From an uncultured Prevotella sp. (lineage in GTDB: Bacteria > Bacteroidota > Bacteroidia > Bacteroidales > Bacteroidaceae): a stretch of DNA of 64,000 nt. Both the position numbers and the translations under genes were made by a program. The notes beneath the pieces are model-generated. The model was not told the DNA's origin and ran no database searches. It was given only the letters and a program-made list of their open reading frames with translations. The stretch covers positions 214,092-278,091 of the forward strand of contig CAAGKM010000024.1 in NCBI GenBank assembly GCA_900770395.1, in the 5' to 3' direction. Of the stretch, positions 1 to 7,589 are shown piece after piece. Position 1 is the stretch's first letter. Each line of letters begins with the position of its first letter.

Positions 1-465
1 AGCGAGGGAATGATGGAGATAGGTCGCAGTAAAGTTGTGGAACTGGGATTGCAGCACATTGTTACATTCGACAAACAAGACTGCATGAGCTTGGAATATT
101 CCGATGGCTCGTTCGATGCAGTGACAGCAGCATTTGGAATACGAAACTTCCCCGACCTCGACAAGGGACTGCGCGAGATGTGCAGGGTGCTGCGCAAGGG
201 CGGACAACTGAGCATCGTGGAGCTTACAACACCGGTGAGTTTCCCTATAAAACAGCTCTTCAGTATTTACAGCCATACGGTGCTGCCTGTCTACGGACGG
301 ATAATCTCACACGACACCAGCGCGTATTCCTACCTCACAAAGACCATCGAGGCGTTTCCGCAAGGAGAGCAGATGATGGAGATTCTGAAAAAGGCTGGAT
401 TCAGTCATACAAGCTTCAAGCGACTTACATTCGGCATATGTACAATGTATTATGCCGTGAAATAA
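1..465 (+). CDS. menG: Demethylmenaquinone methyltransferase (UbiE/MenG family), 3' part
   Basis: The gene runs in from the left edge; the frame is open from base 1, beginning with the codons for S-E-G-M-M, which matches the SEGM turn after the first SAM-binding strand of UbiE/MenG proteins. About 154 C-terminal residues remain. Visible class I methyltransferase features are the AAFGIRNFPD segment and the RVLRKGGQLSIVELTTP strand typical of this family. The enzyme would methylate demethylmenaquinone with SAM in the last step of menaquinone synthesis. It is followed after 44 bp by aroE on the same strand. The family call is firm; the substrate is inferred from the fact that Bacteroidales normally use menaquinone. 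Confidence 0.9.
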   Translation, partial: SEGMMEIGRSKVVELGLQHIVTFDKQDCMSLEYSDGSFDAVTAAFGIRNFPDLDKGLREMCRVLRKGGQLSIVELTTPVSFPIKQLFSIYSHTVLPVYGRIISHDTSAYSYLTKTIEAFPQGEQMMEILKKAGFSHTSFKRLTFGICTMYYAVK

Positions 466-509
466 CGATATCTCAGGTAAAAAAACAACAATTCAAAAAA
501 ATAAAGGAA

Positions 510-1259
510 ATGGATAAATACGGACTGATAGGCTATCCGCTGGGACATTCGTTCTCAGTGAGTTATTTCAACCAAAAGTTTGAAGACGAACATTTGGATG
601 CAGTGTATGAGAACTTTGAGATTGCTTCTATCGACTTGCTGCCTGAGATTATTGCCAGAAATCCGGAACTGCGCGGGCTAAACGTTACCATACCTTATAA
701 GGAAAAGGTAATCACCTTTCTGGATAAAGTCAGTCCAGAGGCAAGAGCCATCGGCGCGGTAAACGTAATCAAGATAACCAACGAGGGCGACGAGGTGACG
801 CTCACTGGCTACAATAGCGATGTAATAGGATTCACGCTGAGTATTGAGCCTATGCTGGAGCGATACCACAAAAAAGCGCTGATCCTCGGCACGGGAGGAG
901 CATCGAAGGCAATTGACTACGGACTGCGCGCGCTGGGATTGGAAACCGTGTTCGTGAGCCGCAGCGAGAAGCACAATACCATACAATATAAGGACATCAC
1001 GCCCGAGCTTGTTAAAGAATACAATGTGATTGTGAACTGCACTCCATGCGGAATGTATCCGCACGTTGAGGAGTGTCCCGACCTGCCCTACGAGGCAATG
1101 GACAGCCACAACATCCTCTACGACTTGATATATAATCCCGACGAGACATTGTTCATGAAAAAGGGTAAAGAGCATGGAGCGGATGTGAAGAACGGACTCG
1201 AAATGCTACTTTTGCAGGCTTTCAAGAGCTGGGAACTCTGGAATGGAAGAGAAGATTGA
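510..1259 (+). CDS. aroE: Shikimate dehydrogenase
   Basis: A 249-residue protein starting MDKYGLIGYPLGHSFS, the shikimate-binding SxS region of AroE. Later come NVTIPYKEK (with the catalytic Lys), GAVNVIK, GYNSDVIGF and the nucleotide-binding LGTGGASKA loop, all in family order. It reduces 3-dehydroshikimate to shikimate with NADPH in aromatic amino acid synthesis. An in-frame upstream extension of the reading frame overlaps menG, so the ATG at 510, preceded by AAAGGAA, is the sensible start. The length is near the short end of the family. It lies between menG and purM on the same strand; the pathways do not share steps except chorismate use. Confidence 0.95.
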   Translation: MDKYGLIGYPLGHSFSVSYFNQKFEDEHLDAVYENFEIASIDLLPEIIARNPELRGLNVTIPYKEKVITFLDKVSPEARAIGAVNVIKITNEGDEVTLTGYNSDVIGFTLSIEPMLERYHKKALILGTGGASKAIDYGLRALGLETVFVSRSEKHNTIQYKDITPELVKEYNVIVNCTPCGMYPHVEECPDLPYEAMDSHNILYDLIYNPDETLFMKKGKEHGADVKNGLEMLLLQAFKSWELWNGRED

Positions 1260-1309
1260 GACAATTAGAAACCATCAAACAATATTTCATTTAATACAAT
1301 AAATAAGAA

Positions 1310-2476
1310 ATGGAATCAAACAGATATATGATGCGTGGAGTGAGCGCAGCAAAGGAAGACGTTCACAACGCAATTAAGAACATTGACAAGGGAATATTCC
1401 CACAAGCGTTCTGCAAGATCATCCCCGACATTCTCGGCGGAGCCCCTGAGTATTGTAACATCATGCATGCCGACGGTGCCGGCACAAAGTCGAGTCTCGC
1501 CTATATGTATTGGAAAGAGACAGGTGACCTGAGCGTGTGGAAAGGCATCGCACAGGATGCGCTGATAATGAACACCGACGACCTGTTGTGCGTTGGTGCG
1601 GTCGACAATATACTTGTGTCAAGCACTATCGGGCGCAACAAGATGCTTGTGCCTGGCGAGGTGATATCAGCCATCATCAACGGCACCGATGAGTTGCTCC
1701 AGCAGATGCGCGATATGGGTATTGGAATCTACGCCACAGGAGGCGAGACAGCCGACGTGGGCGACCTCGTGCGCACCATCATTGTTGACTCTACCGTGAC
1801 CTGCCGCATGAAGCGCAGCGATGTGATTGACAATGCCAACATACGTCCTGGCGATGTGATTGTGGGCTTGTCGAGTTGCGGTCAGGCAACCTACGAGACA
1901 GAATACAACGGCGGCATGGGCAGCAACGGGCTCACATCGGCACGCCATGATGTGTTCAGCAAGTATCTTGCCGAGAAATATCCTGAGAGCTACGACCATG
2001 CAGTGCCAGAGGAACTGGTTTACAGCGGCGGCTACAAACTTACTGACGAGGTGGAAGGCAGTCCTATACCAGCAGGCAAGCTTGTACTCTCCCCCACCCG
2101 CACCTACGCCCCGGTGGTGAAGCGTCTGCTTGACGAGCTTCGCCCAAAAATTCACGGTATGGTGCACTGCACAGGCGGCGCACAGACCAAGGTGCTCCAC
2201 TTTGTGGGTGACAACTGTAAGGTGATAAAGGACAACATGTTCCCAGTGCCTCCGCTTTTCCGTGCCATCCACGACCAAAGCGGCACCGACTGGAAAGAGA
2301 TGTACAAGGTGTTCAACATGGGTCACCGCCTTGAGGTTTATCTTGCTCTGGAAGATGCCGAGAAAGTGATTGAGATAAGCAAGTCGTTCAATATTGACGC
2401 ACAGATTGTAGGACACATTGAAGAAGGCAAGAAGAGCCTTACCATAAAGAGCGAATTTGGCAAATTCGAGTATTAA
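1310..2476 (+). CDS. purM: Phosphoribosylformylglycinamidine cyclo-ligase (AIR synthase)
   Basis: A 388-residue AIR synthase-fold protein. The N-terminal half carries HADGAGTKSSLAY and QDALIMNTDDLLCVGA, and the middle carries GIYATGGETADVGD, all hallmarks of PurM. It makes aminoimidazole ribonucleotide from FGAM with ATP in purine synthesis, in the cytoplasm. The protein is somewhat longer than the about 345-residue E. coli enzyme, as is usual in Bacteroidetes. A strong terminator hairpin follows 20 bp after the stop. Confidence 0.95.
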   Translation: MESNRYMMRGVSAAKEDVHNAIKNIDKGIFPQAFCKIIPDILGGAPEYCNIMHADGAGTKSSLAYMYWKETGDLSVWKGIAQDALIMNTDDLLCVGAVDNILVSSTIGRNKMLVPGEVISAIINGTDELLQQMRDMGIGIYATGGETADVGDLVRTIIVDSTVTCRMKRSDVIDNANIRPGDVIVGLSSCGQATYETEYNGGMGSNGLTSARHDVFSKYLAEKYPESYDHAVPEELVYSGGYKLTDEVEGSPIPAGKLVLSPTRTYAPVVKRLLDELRPKIHGMVHCTGGAQTKVLHFVGDNCKVIKDNMFPVPPLFRAIHDQSGTDWKEMYKVFNMGHRLEVYLALEDAEKVIEISKSFNIDAQIVGHIEEGKKSLTIKSEFGKFEY

Positions 2477-2497
2477 TTCCCAATATGTTACAGAATA

Positions 2498-2539
2498 AAT
2501 ACGGCAGCATCATGTTACAACACTTGATGCTGCCGTATT
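2498..2539 (+). terminator. Rho-independent terminator after purM
   Basis: A perfect 15-bp stem (arms 2498-2512 and 2525-2539, core ACGGCAGCATCA) with a 12-nt loop, followed by CTTTAT. The arm symmetry means it could also stop transcripts from the opposite strand, that is from the convergent hemolysin III family gene. Confidence 0.8.
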
Positions 2540-2607
2540 CTTTATACCAGCATCACTATCCAAATGCCTTATTCCGCTGACAGAATCGGCAATTGGACGG
2601 TGTAAAC

Positions 2608-2658
2608 GTATCGTTTTGCCGTGCGAATGTATCGTTTAGAACCGTAAACGTATCGTTT
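2608..2658. repeat. 21-bp-period repeat, GTATCGTTT x3
   Basis: The nonamer GTATCGTTT occurs at 2608, 2629 and 2650, exactly 21 bp apart, with variable sequence between. The last copy lies in the short palindrome GTAAACGTATCGTTTAC and covers the stop codon of the convergent hemolysin III family gene. The same nonamer at the same spacing occurs again at 59,615-59,665. Confidence 0.8.
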
Positions 2659-3277
2659 ACGCCATTATAATCCACACAGCAACAAAATGGCAGATTGTCC
2701 CCATAAGCACAAATCCGTGCCAATAGGCATGATAGTAATGCCGTGAGTCGTGCATGAAAAAATAAGAGCCTGAAGTATAGATGATTCCCTCGGCAAGAAT
2801 CATGGCAAGAGCTGATTTGGGAACATTCTGCCACACAGGCACTGCAATGAACACACAACTCCACCCCATCAGCAAATATAATCCTAACGACAGCTTGGGC
2901 CAGCGGTGCAGAAAGAACACCTTATATAAGGCGCCAAGCACGGCAAATCCCCATAGCACCCCGAACATGGTCCATCCAAGCACGCCGCCAACGGAACAGA
3001 CAAGTATGGGAGTGTAGGAGGCTGCTATGAGCACATATATATTTATGTGGTCAATATAGCGCAGCACGTTCTTAAGCCGTCCGGGCAAAGCCCAATGATA
3101 GAATGCAGACGCCATATAGAGTAGGAACACACCCGAGCAAAACACTATGGCTGCAAACAGTTTATACCGACCCTCCGGCGACATTGTGACGAGCAGCAAC
3201 ACCAGCATAACCGGTGCCATCAGCACCCCTGCAAGATGAGTAAGAGAGTTTGTTATTTCCTCTTTTGAATTCTTCAT
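2657..3277 (-). CDS. Hemolysin III family (TrhA/YqfA, PAQR-like) membrane protein
   Basis: A 206-residue polytopic membrane protein with about seven hydrophobic segments. The start is taken at MKNSKEEITNSLTHLAGV, not at the longer in-frame upstream ATG. Family residues include an N-terminal NSLTH motif, S-A-F-Y-H in the second segment (ASAFYHW), D-H-I-N-I-Y in the third, and H-G-F-V near the C-terminus, the residues that bind metal in PAQR-type proteins. The historic name hemolysin III does not show that it is a toxin; bacterial members are tied to membrane homeostasis. It is transcribed towards purM. Confidence 0.85.
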   Translation of the reverse strand: MKNSKEEITNSLTHLAGVLMAPVMLVLLLVTMSPEGRYKLFAAIVFCSGVFLLYMASAFYHWALPGRLKNVLRYIDHINIYVLIAASYTPILVCSVGGVLGWTMFGVLWGFAVLGALYKVFFLHRWPKLSLGLYLLMGWSCVFIAVPVWQNVPKSALAMILAEGIIYTSGSYFFMHDSRHYYHAYWHGFVLMGTICHFVAVWIIMA

Positions 3278-3364
3278 TAACTTCGTTTCATAATTTTTTC
3301 GATGCAAAGTTAACATTTTATTCTTAATCTACAGCACCACATATATTTATTTTTGTTAATTGCT

Positions 3365-3394
3365 TTGGAGTTTCAAAAAAAAGCACTATCTTTG
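3365..3394 (+). promoter_or_regulatory. Bacteroidetes-type promoter for the lpxD operon
   Basis: TTG at 3365-3367, a 19-bp spacer, and TATCTTTG at 3387-3394 fit the -33/-7 consensus (TTTG / TAnnTTTG) of Bacteroidetes housekeeping promoters. It lies 35 bp before the lpxD start codon. Confidence 0.8.
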
Positions 3395-3429
3395 CACCTA
3401 AATATACAAAAAATATAAGAACATCAACT

Positions 3430-4470
3430 ATGGAATTTAAAGCTAAACAAATTGCTGACTACATAGGCGGAACTGTTGAAGGCGACGAAAATGCGGCAGT
3501 CAACACATTTGCAAAGATAGAAGAAGGAAAGGCTGGTGCCATTTCTTTTCTTTCAAATCCCAAATACACACATTACATTTATGATACTGAATCGACTATA
3601 GTTCTTGTCAACAATGAACTGCAATTGGAAAAGCCGGTGAAGACCACTCTCATCCGTGTTAAAAACGCATACGAGAGTGTGGCTAAACTGTTGCAGCTCT
3701 ATCAGTCGATGAAGCCCAAGAAGAGGGGTATCGACTCCCTCGCATTCATCGACCCCACGGCAAAAATAGGAAACGACTGCTACATCGGTCCGTTCGTGGC
3801 TATAGGTCCTAATGTCACAATCGGCGAAGGGTGTGTGATTCATCCTCATGCCACTATCGGCGAAGGAGCCACAATCGGCAACAACACTGAGATATACAGC
3901 AACGCCGTGGTTTACCACCACTGCAAGGTGGGCAATAACTGCGTGCTGCATGCCGGCTGCGTGATAGGTGCCGACGGATTCGGATTTGCTCCTGGTCCAG
4001 ACGGTTACGACAAGATACCGCAGATAGGAATTGTCACCATTGAAGACAATGTGGAGATTGGCGCCAACACTTGCATCGACCGCTCCACCATGGGCAGCAC
4101 CTATATCCGTAAGGGCGTGAAACTTGACAATCTTGTGCAGGTGGCACACAACTGTGAGATTGGCGAAAACACGGTAATGTCGGCTCAGGTGGGCATTGCA
4201 GGCAGCGCAAAGGTTGGTCAGTGGTGTATGTTTGGAGGACAGGTTGGCATTGCAGGACATATCAGCATAGGCGACAAAGTGTTCCTCGGCGCACAGAGCG
4301 GTGTTCCAGGCAGTATAAAGAGTAATCAGGAACTCATCGGCACTCCACCAATGGAGCCGAGAGCTTACTTTAAGAGTCAGGCTATATTCCGCCGGTTGCC
4401 CGATATATACAAGCAGATAAACGATCTGCAGAAGCAGATTGAAGAATTGAAGAGCAAAATAAAAGAATAA
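3430..4470 (+). CDS. lpxD: UDP-3-O-(3-hydroxyacyl)glucosamine N-acyltransferase
   Basis: A 346-residue protein. An N-terminal uridine-binding domain (residues about 1-100, with ISFLSNPKY) is followed by a left-handed beta-helix of hexapeptide repeats (IGNDCYIGPFVAIGPNVTIGEG onward) and a C-terminal helix. The conserved catalytic histidine region reads LVQVAHNCEIGENT. The enzyme adds the N-linked hydroxyacyl chain in lipid A synthesis. It is the first gene of an lpxD, lpxC-fabZ, lpxA run, with its own upstream promoter. Confidence 0.95.
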   Translation: MEFKAKQIADYIGGTVEGDENAAVNTFAKIEEGKAGAISFLSNPKYTHYIYDTESTIVLVNNELQLEKPVKTTLIRVKNAYESVAKLLQLYQSMKPKKRGIDSLAFIDPTAKIGNDCYIGPFVAIGPNVTIGEGCVIHPHATIGEGATIGNNTEIYSNAVVYHHCKVGNNCVLHAGCVIGADGFGFAPGPDGYDKIPQIGIVTIEDNVEIGANTCIDRSTMGSTYIRKGVKLDNLVQVAHNCEIGENTVMSAQVGIAGSAKVGQWCMFGGQVGIAGHISIGDKVFLGAQSGVPGSIKSNQELIGTPPMEPRAYFKSQAIFRRLPDIYKQINDLQKQIEELKSKIKE

Positions 4471-4493
4471 CATACAACTACACTATATAAAGT

Positions 4494-5873
4494 ATGAAAC
4501 AGACAACATTGAAAGGCAGTTTTTCGCTTTGCGGAAAAGGACTGCATACAGGACTGAGTCTTACAGTGACATTTAATCCCGCTCCAGAAAACACGGGATA
4601 CAAAATACAGCGCATAGACATTGACGGAATGCCGGTGATAGACGCCATTGCGGAAAATGTTATTGACACACAGCGCGGCACAGTGCTCGGCAAGGGCGAC
4701 ATCCGCGTGTCTACCGTAGAGCACGCTTTAGCAGCACTCTATGCCTTGGGTATCGACAACTGTCTGATGCAGGTCAACGGTCCTGAGTTTCCCATTCTCG
4801 ATGGCAGTGCCATCATATATGTAAACAAAATCAACGAAATAGGCATCACAGAGCAGAACGCTCCAAAAGACTATTATATAATAAGGAAGAAGACTGAGTT
4901 CAAGGACGATAACGGTTCGTGCATCACCCTGCTGCCCGACGACGAGTTCAGTCTCACGGCAATGTGCTCATTCAACTCAAAATTCATAAGCAGCCAGTTT
5001 GCCACTCTCGACAACATAAAGGACTTTGAAAAGGAAATCGCCCCTGCGCGCACTTTCGTGTTTGTTAGAGACATTCAGCCGCTGCTTCAGGCAAACCTGA
5101 TAAAGGGTGGCGACCTTGACAATGCAATCGTGATATACGAGCGCAAGATTGAGCAGGAACAGCTCGACCAGCTTGCTGACATGATAGGCGCGCCACACAT
5201 CGACGCCAACGACATGGGCTACCTGCAAAACAAGCCTTTGGTGTGGGACAACGAATGTACACGCCACAAACTGCTCGACATCATCGGCGACATGGCACTC
5301 ATAGGCAAGCCTATCAAGGGACGTATCGTGGCTACTCGCCCGGGACACACCATCAACAACAAGTTTGCGCGCCAGATGCGCAAGGAAATTCGCAAGCATG
5401 AGATTCAGGCTCCCGTTTACGATCCCAATGAACCACCAGTAATGGACATCAACAAGATACGAAGCCTGTTGCCCCACCGCTATCCAATGCAGCTGGTAGA
5501 CAAGGTTATTGCTCTCGGTGCTACAAGCATTGTGGGTATAAAGAACGTCACGGGCAACGAGCCTTTCTTTCAGGGACACTTCCCTGAGGAGCCTGTAATG
5601 CCCGGCGTGATGATGATTGAGGCAATGTCACAATGCGGCGGTCTGCTGGTGCTCAACACACTTGAGGAGCCAGAGCGCTGGTCAACATATTTCCTTAAGA
5701 TTGACGACGTGAAGTTCCGCAGCAAGGTTGTACCCGGCGACACGCTCATCTTCAAGGTTGAGCTGCTCTCGCCAGTGCGCCACGGAATCTCAACAATGAA
5801 AGGCTGGATGTTTGTAGGCGACCAGCTGGTTGCAGAGGCGACATTCACAGGACAATTAGTTAAAAACAAATAA
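4494..5873 (+). CDS. lpxC/fabZ: Fused LpxC deacetylase / FabZ dehydratase
   Basis: A 459-residue fusion. Residues about 1-300 are LpxC, UDP-3-O-acyl-GlcNAc deacetylase: TVEHALAAL carries the first zinc histidine and HKLLDIIGDMALIG the second zinc site, followed by GHTINNKFAR. Residues about 315-459 are FabZ, the 3-hydroxyacyl-ACP dehydratase: LLPHRYPMQLVD and GHFPEEPVMPGVMMIEAMSQ, with the catalytic His and Glu. The fusion joins lipid A synthesis to supply of its hydroxyacyl chains and is a known Bacteroidetes arrangement. It starts 23 bp after lpxD and ends 11 bp before lpxA. Confidence 0.96.
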   Translation: MKQTTLKGSFSLCGKGLHTGLSLTVTFNPAPENTGYKIQRIDIDGMPVIDAIAENVIDTQRGTVLGKGDIRVSTVEHALAALYALGIDNCLMQVNGPEFPILDGSAIIYVNKINEIGITEQNAPKDYYIIRKKTEFKDDNGSCITLLPDDEFSLTAMCSFNSKFISSQFATLDNIKDFEKEIAPARTFVFVRDIQPLLQANLIKGGDLDNAIVIYERKIEQEQLDQLADMIGAPHIDANDMGYLQNKPLVWDNECTRHKLLDIIGDMALIGKPIKGRIVATRPGHTINNKFARQMRKEIRKHEIQAPVYDPNEPPVMDINKIRSLLPHRYPMQLVDKVIALGATSIVGIKNVTGNEPFFQGHFPEEPVMPGVMMIEAMSQCGGLLVLNTLEEPERWSTYFLKIDDVKFRSKVVPGDTLIFKVELLSPVRHGISTMKGWMFVGDQLVAEATFTGQLVKNK

Positions 5874-5884
5874 GACTTCTCATT

Positions 5885-6655
5885 ATGAACAACATAAGTA
5901 ATTTGGCATTTGTGCATCCAGAGGCAAAAATCGGTGACGGCAATGTTATTGGTCCTTTTTGCTGTATCAACAAGGACGTGGTGATTGGCGACAACAACAC
6001 GTTCACCAACAGCGTCACCGTGCACGACGGAGCACGAATAGGCAACGGCAACGAGTTTTTTCCAGGCGCAAGCATAAGCACAAAGCCGCAGGACCTGAAG
6101 TATCGCGGCGAGGACACTCTCTGCATCATCGGCGACAACAACAGCATACGCGAGAACGTCACTGTGAGCCGCGGCACGGCAAGCAAGGGAAAGACCACTG
6201 TCGGCAACGGCAACCTGCTGATGGAGAACATGCATGTTGCCCACGACTGTGAGATAGGCAACGGATGTATCATAGGCAACAGCACCAAGTTTGCAGGCGA
6301 GGTGGTTGTTGACGACGGTGCCATAATCTCTGCCACAGTGCTCTGCCATCAGTTCTGCCGCATAGGCGGAGGAGTGATGGTTCAGGGAGGCTGCCGTTTC
6401 AGTCTCGACATTCCGCCATTCATTGTCGCAGGCAAAGAGCCCACACGTTATTGTGGAATAAACCTCATTGGACTGCGCCGCCGTGGATTCAGCAATGAAC
6501 TGATAGACCAGATACATGACACTTACCGCACCATATATTCAAAAGGCATTATAAAAGAAGGCATTGCCGAGGCGCGCGCAAAATATCCTGGAGTAAAGGA
6601 AGTGGAATATATTTGCTCGTTCATTGAAAATTCCAAACGTGGAATAATAAGATAA
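5885..6655 (+). CDS. lpxA: UDP-N-acetylglucosamine O-acyltransferase
   Basis: A 256-residue left-handed beta-helix acyltransferase. Hexapeptide repeats run from residue about 8 (AFVHPEAKIGDGNVIGPFC) to about 185, with the catalytic-His region MENMHVAHDCEIG and a C-terminal helical domain (GLRRRGFSNELIDQIHDTYR). It performs the first acyl transfer of lipid A synthesis. Third in the lpx operon. Confidence 0.96.
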   Translation: MNNISNLAFVHPEAKIGDGNVIGPFCCINKDVVIGDNNTFTNSVTVHDGARIGNGNEFFPGASISTKPQDLKYRGEDTLCIIGDNNSIRENVTVSRGTASKGKTTVGNGNLLMENMHVAHDCEIGNGCIIGNSTKFAGEVVVDDGAIISATVLCHQFCRIGGGVMVQGGCRFSLDIPPFIVAGKEPTRYCGINLIGLRRRGFSNELIDQIHDTYRTIYSKGIIKEGIAEARAKYPGVKEVEYICSFIENSKRGIIR

Positions 6656-6671
6656 TATATAAAACTAAGGT

Positions 6672-7589
6672 GTGAGGAATACACTTATAGTCATCACCGG
6701 TCCAACAGCCGTAGGCAAGACAAGTTTGTGTCTGGACGTTGCAGAGCGGCATAAGTTGCCGATAGTCAATGCCGACTCACGGCAGATATTCCGTGACCTG
6801 CGCATAGGTACTGCGGCTCCTACAGAGGAGGAGCTTAAAAGAGTGAGACACTACTTTGTGGGCACACACGGACTTGACGACTACTACAGCGCATCAATGT
6901 ATGAGCAGGAGGTGATGAGTCTGCTCCCCACCCTGTTTGAACAAAACCACGGCATCGCACTGCTGACAGGCGGCAGCATGATGTACATAGATGCAGTGTG
7001 CAATGGCATTGACGATATTCCAACCATACGCGATGACATTCGTCAGACAATGAAACGCCGACTGGAGGAGGAAGGTCTGGAACGCCTTGTGGAGGAACTG
7101 CGTCAGCTCGACCCCGAGCACTATGACACGGTGGATAAAAAGAACACCAGAAGGGTGATACACGCCCTGGAAATATGCCATCAGACAGGACGCACCTACA
7201 CTTCATACCGCACCAGCGAGAAGCGGCAGCGACCTTTTGACATAGTGAAAATAGCGCTAAACCGCAATCGTGAAGAATTGTATAGCCGTATAAACCAAAG
7301 AGTGGACAAGATGATGGCGGAAGGCTTAGAGGCTGAAGCACGCTCACTGATGGACAAAAGAAACACAAATGCCTTGAATACAGTGGGATATAAGGAAATG
7401 TTCAACTATTTTGACGGCATTTGGACACTTGACGAAGCCATAGAGAGGCTGAAAGGCAACACCCGCCGATATGCCCGCAAGCAGCTGACATGGTACAAGC
7501 GTGACGAAAATATAAAATGGTTTATGCTTGACGAGGATAACACCAAACTAAAAAATTTTATTGACAACTTAATAGACAGAAGATTATGA
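6672..7589 (+). CDS. miaA: tRNA dimethylallyltransferase
   Basis: A 305-residue protein using a GTG start at 6672. The P-loop GPTAVGKTS lies at residues about 10-18, followed by NADSRQIF and GTAAPTEEE, which read DSxQ and GTAKPT in most MiaA proteins. It transfers a dimethylallyl group to A37 of tRNAs reading UNN codons. It overlaps the next gene by four bases (ATGA), so the two are probably translationally coupled, although the products are unrelated. Confidence 0.95.
   Translation: MRNTLIVITGPTAVGKTSLCLDVAERHKLPIVNADSRQIFRDLRIGTAAPTEEELKRVRHYFVGTHGLDDYYSASMYEQEVMSLLPTLFEQNHGIALLTGGSMMYIDAVCNGIDDIPTIRDDIRQTMKRRLEEEGLERLVEELRQLDPEHYDTVDKKNTRRVIHALEICHQTGRTYTSYRTSEKRQRPFDIVKIALNRNREELYSRINQRVDKMMAEGLEAEARSLMDKRNTNALNTVGYKEMFNYFDGIWTLDEAIERLKGNTRRYARKQLTWYKRDENIKWFMLDEDNTKLKNFIDNLIDRRL

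Noticed and set aside
180..509. N-terminal extension of aroE by about 110 residues
   Set aside because: It overlaps the end of menG in another frame; AroE homology starts exactly at the ATG at 510.
2657..3277. Hemolysin as a virulence factor
   Set aside because: The family name is historic; the PAQR-like fold and residues point to a membrane homeostasis protein.
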